6,862 nt of DNA from Bordetella parapertussis. GTDB lineage: Bacteria > Pseudomonadota > Gammaproteobacteria > Burkholderiales > Burkholderiaceae_C. This document shows positions 1 through 6,862 of this stretch, one piece after another. Numbering within the stretch: position 1 is the first letter of the stretch; each line of letters opens with the position of its first letter. Position numbers and translations under genes: made by a program. The stretch covers positions 1-6,862 of the forward strand of contig CALQBT020000150.1 of the NCBI GenBank assembly GCA_943328885.2. Direction: 5' to 3'. Below the pieces are notes generated by a model. That model was given only the letters and a program-made list of their open reading frames with translations. It had not been told where the DNA came from and searched no databases.

Positions 1-153
1 CTGCTGTCGGGCAGCGGGCGCACCTACATGTTCCAAGGGCCCTGGCTGGCGCTCGCGCCTGGCCTGTGCCTGACCGCGGTCGTCTACGCCACCAATGTGT
101 TCGGTGACGCGCTGCGTGACCTGCTGGATCCTCGGATGCGCGGCTCGAAGTGA
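1..153 (+). CDS. ABC transporter permease, DppC/OppC type (C-terminal fragment)
   Basis: Frame 1 is open from the first base to a TGA at 151-153 and gives the last 50 residues of a protein whose start lies outside the window. The fragment has one hydrophobic membrane segment (about residues 15-34, PWLALAPGLCLTAVVYATNV). It ends in FGDALRDLLDPRMRGSK. The GDxLRDxLDPRxR tail directly after the last transmembrane helix is a hallmark of DppC/OppC-type inner-membrane permeases of the peptide/nickel ABC importer family. The coupling loop that contacts the ATPases would be upstream and is not visible. The two receptors and two ATPases that follow fit a permease of the same importer. The family call is firm; the substrate is unknown. 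Confidence 0.88.
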   Translation: MLSGSGRTYMFQGPWLALAPGLCLTAVVYATNVFGDALRDLLDPRMRGSK

Positions 154-165
154 GCGTGCTTGTGA

Positions 166-200
166 ATAGGCGATGCGGTCGCATCCCGCCTCCCGCCTAT
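166..200 (+). promoter_or_regulatory. Imperfect inverted repeat between permease and first receptor gene
   Basis: An inner repeat GATGCG (172-177) pairs with CGCATC (180-185). An outer arm AGGC (168-171) pairs with GCCT (188-191) across a two-base CC bulge. In an alternative register ATAGGCG (166-172) pairs with CGCCTAT (194-200). No T-run follows, so this is not a normal intrinsic terminator. It could be an mRNA hairpin that protects or attenuates the transcript between permease and receptor. The inner 14 bp are also a near-perfect DNA palindrome and could be an operator for a dimeric regulator such as the TetR protein encoded at the end of the cluster. The repeat is seen directly; both roles are inferred. 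Confidence 0.4.
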
Positions 201-225
201 AGCCTGGCCTTCCCCCTGATTGGAC

Positions 226-231
226 AAGGAG
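226..231 (+). promoter_or_regulatory. Strong Shine-Dalgarno for first receptor gene
   Basis: AAGGAG lies 10 nt upstream of the ATG at 242. It is the strongest ribosome binding site in the window and supports that start. High translation of a periplasmic receptor relative to its membrane partners is usual for ABC importers. Confidence 0.7.
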
Positions 232-241
232 TCGACACTCG

Positions 242-1939
242 ATGAACCCCCTCAAAACCTTAAGCTCTTTCGCGCTGGCAGGGCTGCTCGGCGCAGCCTC
301 GATGGGGGCGATCGCGCAAGCCGAAAAACCTCAGCTCGGCGGCACGCTCAACATCGGCAACGTCTATGTGACGCTGTCACCGCTGTCCTGGGACCCGGCC
401 GATTGGGCCTGGAAGTTCGGCCAGGACACCGGCCTGATGTACGAGCAACTGTTCGTCGGTGATCTGAGCAAGTCGATTCGGCGTGGCGGCAAGCATGCTT
501 TCGTCGCCGATTCCTGGCTGCCTTCAGACGCGATCCGCGGCGAACTGGCCGAGAGCTGGAAGACACTGGAAAACCCGTTCCGGGTCGAGATCAAGCTGCG
601 CAAAGGGGTGATGTTCCCCGACAAGCCTGGCGTGATGAAGTCGCGTGAACTCGTCGCCGACGACGTGGTCGGCAGCTACTACCGGCTCGACAAGAGCCCG
701 AAGAAAATCCCGACCTTCTTCGACCATGTGGACAAGGTCGAGGCGGTCGACAAGCACACGGTGCTGTTCACCTTCAAGAACTTCCACGCCGAATGGGACT
801 ACCGCTTCGGCTGGGGCTACTACTCGGGCATCGTCCCCAAGGAAGTCGCAGACGCTGGCGCGGGCAACTGGAAGAACGCCAACGGCACTGGCCCGTTCAT
901 GCTGGCCGACTATGTGCAGGGCAATGCGCTGACCTACGCCAAGAACGACGTCTACTGGGACAAAGAGACCATTGGCAGTCAGTCCTACAAGCTGCCCTTC
1001 GTCGACAAGATCGTCTACCGAACGATCAAAGACGAGTCGGCTTACATGACCGCGCTGCGCACCGCCAAGCTCGACGTGCTCGAGGGCGTGCGCTGGAGTG
1101 CGGTCGACGAGATCAAGAAGAACGCGCCGGCGATCAAGTGGAAGCGCTGGGTCAGCACCGGCGGCACCTTCCTGTCGATGCGGGTCGACACCAAGCCTTT
1201 CGACGACATCCGGGTTCGGCGTGCGCTGAACATGGCGGTCAACAAGCAGGAGATCGTGTCGTCGTACTACGGCGGCAACGCGGTGCTGTTCGGTTACCCG
1301 ATGCACCCCGACTATGTCGGCTACTACGAGCCGCTCGACAAAATGCCGGTCGCGGCGCAAGAGTTGTTCGTCTACAACCCCGAAAAAGCCAAGGCCTTGC
1401 TCGCCGAGGCCGGTTTCCCCAAGGGCTTCAGCTTCAAGGTCCAGGTCTGTTCCTGCAGCCCTGACCACATGGACTTGCTGCCGCTTGTCGCGGCCTACCT
1501 CGACAAGGTCGGCGTCAAGCTCGAGATCCAGCCGATGGAGTACGGCGCTTTCCTGTCGGCGATGACGACCAAGACCCACGCTGCCGGCTACCTCATGCAG
1601 AACGGCCACACCAACCCGACCACCAGCATCCGCAAGAGCTTTGTGTCGAAGCAGACCTGGAACCCGTCGCTGTACAGCGACCCGGAGTTCGACAAGCGCA
1701 TGGCTGCGGCCTACCTTGAGCGTGACGAGAGCAAGCGCCAACTGCTGATCAAGCTGATGACGCGCGACATCGTCGAGAAAGCGCCTTACATCTGGCTGCC
1801 TACGCCTCATGTCTATTCCGCCTGGTGGCCATGGGTGAAGAACTACGACGGCGAGTTGCGAGTCGGCTCCGAGCGTCCCGGCCCGATCCATGCCCGCATG
1901 TGGGTCGACCAGACCATGAAAAAGAAACTGGGTTTCTGA
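242..1939 (+). CDS. ABC transporter periplasmic substrate-binding protein, family 5 (receptor 1)
   Basis: A 565-residue protein, within the usual 500-600 range for family 5 (DppA/OppA-like) receptors. It has a Sec-type signal peptide: K5, a hydrophobic stretch of about residues 7-24, and probable cleavage after AIA (25) or AQA (27). There is no lipobox cysteine, so it should be a free periplasmic protein. The mature part opens with GGTLNIG (33-39), the typical family 5 beginning, and has the NGTGPF motif at 214-219. The segment around FDDIRVRRALNMAVNKQEI matches the family's conserved core. The only two cysteines I see are C403 and C405, in a CSC motif. It should capture solute in the periplasm and deliver it to the permease encoded just upstream. 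Its closest relative in the window is the next gene, about 82% identical over the mature part by hand count. A strong ribosome binding site supports the ATG at 242. Ligand unknown. Confidence 0.93.
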   Translation: MNPLKTLSSFALAGLLGAASMGAIAQAEKPQLGGTLNIGNVYVTLSPLSWDPADWAWKFGQDTGLMYEQLFVGDLSKSIRRGGKHAFVADSWLPSDAIRGELAESWKTLENPFRVEIKLRKGVMFPDKPGVMKSRELVADDVVGSYYRLDKSPKKIPTFFDHVDKVEAVDKHTVLFTFKNFHAEWDYRFGWGYYSGIVPKEVADAGAGNWKNANGTGPFMLADYVQGNALTYAKNDVYWDKETIGSQSYKLPFVDKIVYRTIKDESAYMTALRTAKLDVLEGVRWSAVDEIKKNAPAIKWKRWVSTGGTFLSMRVDTKPFDDIRVRRALNMAVNKQEIVSSYYGGNAVLFGYPMHPDYVGYYEPLDKMPVAAQELFVYNPEKAKALLAEAGFPKGFSFKVQVCSCSPDHMDLLPLVAAYLDKVGVKLEIQPMEYGAFLSAMTTKTHAAGYLMQNGHTNPTTSIRKSFVSKQTWNPSLYSDPEFDKRMAAAYLERDESKRQLLIKLMTRDIVEKAPYIWLPTPHVYSAWWPWVKNYDGELRVGSERPGPIHARMWVDQTMKKKLGF

Positions 1940-1970
1940 ACCCTGGACGGCAGCGCCCTCTTAGACGTCT

Positions 1971-1994
1971 CCGGACGACCGCGTCGTCCGGTTT
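1971..1994 (+). promoter_or_regulatory. Perfect 9-bp hairpin between the two receptor genes
   Basis: CCGGACGAC (1971-1979) and GTCGTCCGG (1983-1991) are exact reverse complements around a three-base CGC loop, followed by only TTT (1992-1994). A separate palindrome AGACGTCT sits just upstream at 1963-1970. The stem is GC-rich and stable, but the T-run is too short for an efficient intrinsic terminator. It may give partial termination or shield the 3' end of the first receptor's mRNA, as is known for hairpins after receptor genes in ABC importer operons. The 21-bp palindrome could instead be a protein binding site. The structure is certain; the role is inferred. Confidence 0.55.
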
Positions 1995-2024
1995 GATCCC
2001 ACCCACCCAGATCGGAACCAAGCC

Positions 2025-3737
2025 ATGGCATTCCAGATTCAACCCAGCGCCGCAGCGCGCAAACTGTCCCTGGCCGCGCTGCTAGCGGTCGCGTCGGCTG
2101 GCGCGCTCGCGCAGGCCGAGAAGCCTCAGCTCGGCGGCACGCTCAACATCGGCATGATCTACCTGACGCTGTCGCCGCTGTCCTGGGACCCGGCCGACTG
2201 GACCTGGAAGTTCAACCAGGACACCGGCCTGACGACCGAAACCCTGTTCTCAGCCGACCTGTCCAAGGCCGTCAGCCGAGGCGGCAAACACACCTTCGTC
2301 GCTGATTCCTGGCTGCCGACGGACGCGATCCGCGGCGAGCTGGCCGAGACCTGGAAGATGTCGACCGACAAGCCGCTGCGACTGGACATCAACCTGCGCA
2401 AGGGCGTGATGTTCCCGGACAAGCCCGGCGTGATGAAGTCGCGCGAGTTGGTGGCCGAAGACGTGGTCTACAGCTACAACCGGCTCGACAAGAGCCCGAA
2501 GAAGATCCCGACCTATTTCGACCACATCGAGAAGGTCGAGACCACCGGCAAGCACTCGCTGCGCTTCACCTTCAAGAACTATTTCTCCGAGTGGGACTAC
2601 CGCTTCGGCTGGGGTTACTACTCGGCGATCGTTCCCAAGGAAGTCAGCGACGCCGGCGCCGGCAACTGGAAGAACATGAACGGCACCGGCCCGTTCATGC
2701 TGACCGACTATGTGCAGGGCAACGCCGTCACCTTCACGAAGAACGACCTGTACTGGGACAAGGAGAAGATCGGCGGCCAGTCCTACAAACTGCCTTTCGT
2801 CGACAAGATCATCTACCGCACGATCAAGGACGAAGCGAGCTTCCTGACCGCGCTGCGCACCGCCAAGCTCGACGTGCTCGAGAACATCCGCTGGAGCGCG
2901 GTCGAAGAGCTCAAGAAGAACGCGCCGGCGCTGAAGTGGAAGCAGCGCGTGCACACCTTCGGCACCTTTCTGGCGATGCGGGTCGACACCAAGCCATTCG
3001 ACGACATCCGGGTTCGCCGTGCGCTGAACATGGCGGTCAACAAGCAGGAGATTCTCAAGTCGTATTACGGTGGCAATGCCGAATTGTTCGGCTACCCGAT
3101 GCACCCCGACTATGTGGGTTACTACGAGCCGCTCGACAAGATGCCGGTCGCCGCGCAAGAGCTGTTCGTCTACAACCCGGACAAAGCCAAGGCTTTGCTG
3201 GCCGAGGCAGGTTTCCCCAAGGGCTTCACGTTCAAGACCCAGGTCTGCTCGTGCAACCCCGACCACATGGACATCATCCCCTTGATCGCCGCTTACCTTG
3301 AGAAGGTCGGCGTCAAGTTGGACATCCAGGCGATGGAGTACGGCGCCTTCCTGTCGGCGATGACGACCAAGACCAATGCCGCTGGCTACTTCATGAACAA
3401 CGGTCACTCCAACCCGACCACCAGCATCCGCAAGAGCTTCGTCAGCAAGCAGACCTGGAACCCTTCGCAGTACTCAGACCCAGATTTCGACAAGCGCATG
3501 GCCGACGCCTATCTGGAAAAGGACGAGAGCAAGCGCCAGTTGCTGATCAAGCTGTTGACGCGCGACATCGTCGAAAAAGCGCCCTACATCTGGCTGCCTG
3601 TGCAACACACCTACACCGCCTGGTGGCCCTGGGTCAAGAACTACGACGGCGAGTTGCGTGCCGGTGCCGAACGCGTGGGACCAATCCATGCCCGCATGTG
3701 GGTCGACCAGCCTATGAAAAAGAAGATGGGCTTTTGA
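2025..3737 (+). CDS. ABC transporter periplasmic substrate-binding protein, family 5 (receptor 2)
   Basis: A 570-residue paralogue of the preceding receptor. It has its own, different signal peptide: R12-K13, a hydrophobic core of about residues 14-29, and cleavage likely after ALA (29) or AQA (31). No lipobox cysteine is present. Mature hallmarks are shared: GGTLNIG near the start, NGTGPF in the middle, FDDIRVRRALNMAVNKQEI, and a CSC motif at C408 and C410. It differs from receptor 1 most in residues 69-85 (TTET...SADLSKAVS against MYEQ...VGDLSKSIR), in 306-317 (KQRVHTFGTFLA against KRWVSTGGTFLS), and near the C-terminus (LPVQHTYTAW against LPTPHVYSAW). This suggests a different or broadened ligand range, though that is inference. 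The ribosome binding site is weak (GGAA at 2014-2017, 7 nt before the ATG) compared with receptor 1. The next gene begins 11 nt after its stop, so it is surely co-transcribed with the ATPases. Confidence 0.93.
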   Translation: MAFQIQPSAAARKLSLAALLAVASAGALAQAEKPQLGGTLNIGMIYLTLSPLSWDPADWTWKFNQDTGLTTETLFSADLSKAVSRGGKHTFVADSWLPTDAIRGELAETWKMSTDKPLRLDINLRKGVMFPDKPGVMKSRELVAEDVVYSYNRLDKSPKKIPTYFDHIEKVETTGKHSLRFTFKNYFSEWDYRFGWGYYSAIVPKEVSDAGAGNWKNMNGTGPFMLTDYVQGNAVTFTKNDLYWDKEKIGGQSYKLPFVDKIIYRTIKDEASFLTALRTAKLDVLENIRWSAVEELKKNAPALKWKQRVHTFGTFLAMRVDTKPFDDIRVRRALNMAVNKQEILKSYYGGNAELFGYPMHPDYVGYYEPLDKMPVAAQELFVYNPDKAKALLAEAGFPKGFTFKTQVCSCNPDHMDIIPLIAAYLEKVGVKLDIQAMEYGAFLSAMTTKTNAAGYFMNNGHSNPTTSIRKSFVSKQTWNPSQYSDPDFDKRMADAYLEKDESKRQLLIKLLTRDIVEKAPYIWLPVQHTYTAWWPWVKNYDGELRAGAERVGPIHARMWVDQPMKKKMGF

Positions 3738-3748
3738 GCCTGACCCTC

Positions 3749-4720
3749 ATGGAAAAACCCCTGCTCAGCGTTCGAAACCTGGTGACCCGATTCCGCACCG
3801 GGCGCGGCACCATCACCGCGGTCAACCATGTGTCCTTCGACGTCGCGGCCGGTGAAACCCTGGCCATCGTCGGCGAATCGGGGTCGGGCAAAAGCGTGAC
3901 CGCGCTGTCCATCCTGCGGCTGATCCCCGATCCGCCAGGCCAGATCGAGAGCGGCGAGATCGTGTTCGACGGCAAGGACTTGCTCAAGCTCAGTGACCAG
4001 GAAATCCGCGAAGTGCGGGGCAACCGGATCGCGATGATCTTCCAGGAGCCGATGAGCTCGCTGAACCCGTCGCTGACGGTGGGCCTGCAAGTCGGCGAGC
4101 CGATCAATTTGCACCGCAAAGCGCCCTGGAGCGTGGCGCTAGACAAAGCTCGCGAGCTGCTCGGCATGGTGCGCATGTCCGACACCGCGTCGCGCGTCAC
4201 CGCCTACCCGCACCAGTTCTCGGGCGGCATGCGACAGCGCGCGATGATCGCGATGGCGCTGGCCTGCGAGCCACAGCTGATCATCGCTGACGAACCGACC
4301 ACGGCGCTCGACGTCACGGTGCAGGCACAGATCCTAGACCTGCTCAAGGACATGGCCGCACGCACCGGCTCGGCACTGATCCTGATCACCCATGACCTGG
4401 GCGTGGTCGCGCGCTACGCCGACAGAGTGGTCGTGATGTACGCCGGCAGGGTGGTCGAATCAGCGCCAGCCGAGGAACTCTATGCCCGCCCGAGACACCC
4501 TTACACCCGCGGGCTGATGGCCTCGGTGCCCAGGCTGCACAGCGACGCCGGCGAACGGCTGGTACCCATCGAGGGCCAACCGCCCGACCTGTCCAGGATG
4601 CCGGTGGGCTGTGCGTTTGCGCCGCGCTGCCGCCAAGCAACCGACATCTGCCGCAACGAACCGCCACCGCTGCGAGACTGCGGTCCGTTGCACCGGGTGG
4701 CCTGCGTGCTGGAGAGCTGA
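3749..4720 (+). CDS. ABC transporter ATP-binding protein, DppD/OppD type
   Basis: A 323-residue cytoplasmic ATPase, the usual length for DppD/OppD. Motifs in order: Walker A GESGSGKS (42-49), Q-loop Q99 in FQEP, signature FSGGMRQR (157-164), Walker B LIIADEP (177-183) with catalytic E182, D-loop TALD (185-188), and H-loop H215 in ITHD. All catalytic residues are present. The C-terminal oligopeptide-transporter extension starts near HPYTRGLM (250-257) and carries C288, C294, C301 and C319, spaced CX5CX6CX17C. This cluster is known to hold a [4Fe-4S] centre in some Opp/Dpp ATPases. MRQR in the signature, rather than QRQR, is typical of the D subunit. The reading frame is open further upstream inside the receptor gene, but the ATG at 3749 gives the family's normal N-terminus ([11 protein letters not shown]). 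No clear ribosome binding site is visible. A TTG at 3734 overlapping the receptor's stop is a less likely start. Translational coupling to the receptor gene is probable. Confidence 0.93.
   Translation: MEKPLLSVRNLVTRFRTGRGTITAVNHVSFDVAAGETLAIVGESGSGKSVTALSILRLIPDPPGQIESGEIVFDGKDLLKLSDQEIREVRGNRIAMIFQEPMSSLNPSLTVGLQVGEPINLHRKAPWSVALDKARELLGMVRMSDTASRVTAYPHQFSGGMRQRAMIAMALACEPQLIIADEPTTALDVTVQAQILDLLKDMAARTGSALILITHDLGVVARYADRVVVMYAGRVVESAPAEELYARPRHPYTRGLMASVPRLHSDAGERLVPIEGQPPDLSRMPVGCAFAPRCRQATDICRNEPPPLRDCGPLHRVACVLES
4711..4714 (+). promoter_or_regulatory. Shine-Dalgarno fixing the start of the second ATPase gene
   Basis: GGAG within the last codons of the first ATPase gene lies 7 nt before the ATG at 4722. 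It supports that start over the open frame that extends back to 4611. Confidence 0.6.
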
Positions 4721-4721
4721 G

Positions 4722-5743
<1,022 letters not shown>

Positions 5744-5759
<16 letters not shown>

Positions 5760-6862
5760 AGCTTGTAGCAGCGGCCATCTCGCCGCCCGAGACGCTGCGT
5801 TTTCAGGAAAAACGCGAGACCATCCTCGCCGCCGCCACCAGGCTGTTCAACGAAGCCGGCATCAAGGGCGTGACCTTGGGCGAGATCGCCGCCAGCGTCG
5901 GCTTGGTCACCACCAGCATCACGTACTACTACCGCCGGAAGGAAGACCTGGCCACGGCCTGTCTTCTGCGTGCGATCGCCGCGCGCCAGGCGCTGGCCGA
6001 GAAAGCCTCCGCCGAACCCACGGTGCGGGCCCGGGTGACTCGCTACCTGGAACTGCGCGTGCTCAAGCAGATGTCGATCGACAGCGGAGAACAGGCCGCA
6101 CCGATGCATTTCAACGACATCCGGGCGCTGCCCGAGGCCCAGAGCGCTACCGTTTTTGCCGCCTACACCGAGAAGTTCAGACGGGTTCGTGCGCTGCTGG
6201 CGGGCCCCGAGACCGCCGGGCTCTGCCGCGAGGCGCTCAACGCCCGTGCCCACTTGCTGCTGTCGGTGGCCAACAGCATGTATGCCTGGTTGCCCCGCTA
6301 CGAGATCGACGAATACCCGCGAATCGCCCAGCGCCTGAGCGACATCTTGCTGCACGGACTGGCCGCAGCTGAACTGGCCTGGCCAGATCAACACATGCTC
6401 GCAGCCCTGGGGCTGCCCGAACCGCCGCCCGCAGCTGACGACACAGCCGATGCCTTTCTGCGCGCGGCCACGGAATTGGTCAACGAGCAAGGCTACCGGG
6501 GTGCATCGGTCGACAAGATCTCGGCCCGGCTGAATGTCACCAAGGGCAGCTTTTATCACCACAACGACAACAAGCTCGACCTGATCACCGCCTGTTTCGA
6601 GCGCAGCTTCGGGGTCTTGCGCCATGTGCTCCAAGCTGCCGAACAAGCACAAGGTCCGGGCTGGCAGCGCTGCTGCGCCACGATGGAGATGCTGCTGAGA
6701 TTCCAGCTCTCAGAGCGCGGCCCGCTGCTGCGGGTCACCGCCACCAGCGCGCTGCCCGACCAGGTTCAGCGCGAACAGGTGCGCCGGACCATGCAGCGCT
6801 TGGCCGAACGCATCGCCAGTCTGTTGGTCGACGGCTTGATGGACGGCTCGGTGCGGGCCCAG
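5744..6862 (+). CDS. TetR-family regulator with two tandem DNA-binding domains (3' end outside window)
   Basis: The frame beginning at ATG 5744 stays open to the last base: 373 codons with no stop. It starts inside the second ATPase gene and overlaps it by 16 nt in another frame. No good ribosome binding site precedes it, and there is no usable in-frame start nearby, so translation is probably coupled. A first TetR N-terminal domain spans about 24-72 ([20 protein letters not shown], then [20 protein letters not shown] and EDL). A first helical ligand-type domain spans about 80-210. A proline-rich linker follows (224-233, [10 protein letters not shown]). A second complete TetR domain spans about 234-285 ([20 protein letters not shown], then [20 protein letters not shown] and KLDL). 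A second ligand-type domain runs from about 286 to the window edge. Ordinary TetR proteins are about 190-230 residues with a single domain. Its position suggests control of this importer operon, possibly with feedback on itself. Target and ligand are unknown. Confidence 0.9.

Larger units (their letters stand above)
242..3737 (+). repeat. Tandem duplication of a receptor gene
   Basis: Two direct, full-length copies of a family 5 receptor gene, 242-1939 and 2025-3737, are separated by 85 nt. The proteins align end to end with two small length differences: four extra residues in the second signal peptide, and one extra residue near position 110 of the first protein. I counted about 96 mismatches over about 539 mature positions. 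DNA similarity is uneven: 1177-1254 and 2975-3052 differ at only two bases out of 78, while the signal peptide regions are unrelated. The upstream non-coding regions are also not alike, so the duplicated unit as it now stands is the coding part only. Confidence 0.9.

Noticed and set aside
160..203. Possible promoter with TTGTGA (160-165) and TATAGC (198-203) ahead of receptor 1
   Set aside because: The boxes are 32 nt apart, far from the usual 16-18, and no better pair is visible. A promoter here cannot be claimed from the sequence.
793..1464. Same-strand open frame in another phase inside receptor 1, with a counterpart at 2591-3301 in receptor 2
   Set aside because: The products are arginine- and glutamine-rich frame shadows without domain character. 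Similarity between the two follows from the duplication of the real genes.
524..1891. Long open frame on the - strand (455 codons) opposite receptor 1, with a similar one at 2250-3407 opposite receptor 2
   Set aside because: The translation is low-complexity and rich in R, V, L, D and H with no domain. It lies opposite clear family 5 genes, and the same shadow recurs in both paralogues because high third-position GC removes antisense stops.
1992..1994. Intrinsic terminator after receptor 1
   Set aside because: The stem is strong but only three T's follow before G, too few for a confident intrinsic terminator, and the downstream genes look co-transcribed. It was kept only as a hairpin of uncertain role.
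3623..3748. Upstream extension of the first ATPase frame into the receptor 2 gene
   Set aside because: The added 42 residues are a frame shadow of the receptor's C-terminus. The ATG at 3749 gives the normal N-terminus of the family.
4611..4721. Upstream extension of the second ATPase frame into the first ATPase gene
   Set aside because: The 37 extra residues overlap the conserved cysteine-containing end of the first ATPase. The ATG at 4722 has a good ribosome binding site and a normal family N-terminus.

Overview
The window is a GC-rich, densely packed, one-directional stretch of bacterial chromosome. Its codon use, short gene gaps and protein style fit a betaproteobacterium of the Burkholderiales. 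That placement is inferred from composition and general protein character, not from a marker gene.

Layout, all on the + strand: (1) 1-153, the last 50 codons of an inner-membrane permease of the peptide/nickel (Dpp/Opp) ABC class; (2) 242-1939 and 2025-3737, two tandem paralogous periplasmic solute-binding proteins of family 5, about 82% identical by hand alignment of the mature parts; (3) 3749-4720 and 4722-5759, two different ABC ATPases of the DppD/OppD and DppF/OppF types, each with the C-terminal cysteine-containing oligopeptide-transporter extension; (4) 5744-6862, a TetR-type regulator that overlaps the second ATPase gene by 16 nt and runs off the window. The regulator carries two complete TetR DNA-binding domains in one chain.

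Together these genes look like most of one importer operon: permease(s), two alternative receptors, a heterodimeric ATPase pair and a local regulator. The second permease (DppB type) and the rest of the DppC-type permease presumably lie upstream of base 1. The substrate cannot be read from the sequence. Family 5 receptors bind peptides but also nickel, heme, opines and sugars, so 'peptide transporter' is a family label only.

The only non-coding stretches are 154-241 and 1940-2024, one ahead of each receptor gene. Each holds an inverted repeat that could be an RNA hairpin setting receptor expression relative to the membrane parts, or an operator. I saw no tRNA, rRNA, CRISPR array, insertion sequence or phage gene. 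The features most worth a second look are the double-headed TetR protein, the tandem receptors with patchy near-identical DNA, and the hairpins before each receptor.
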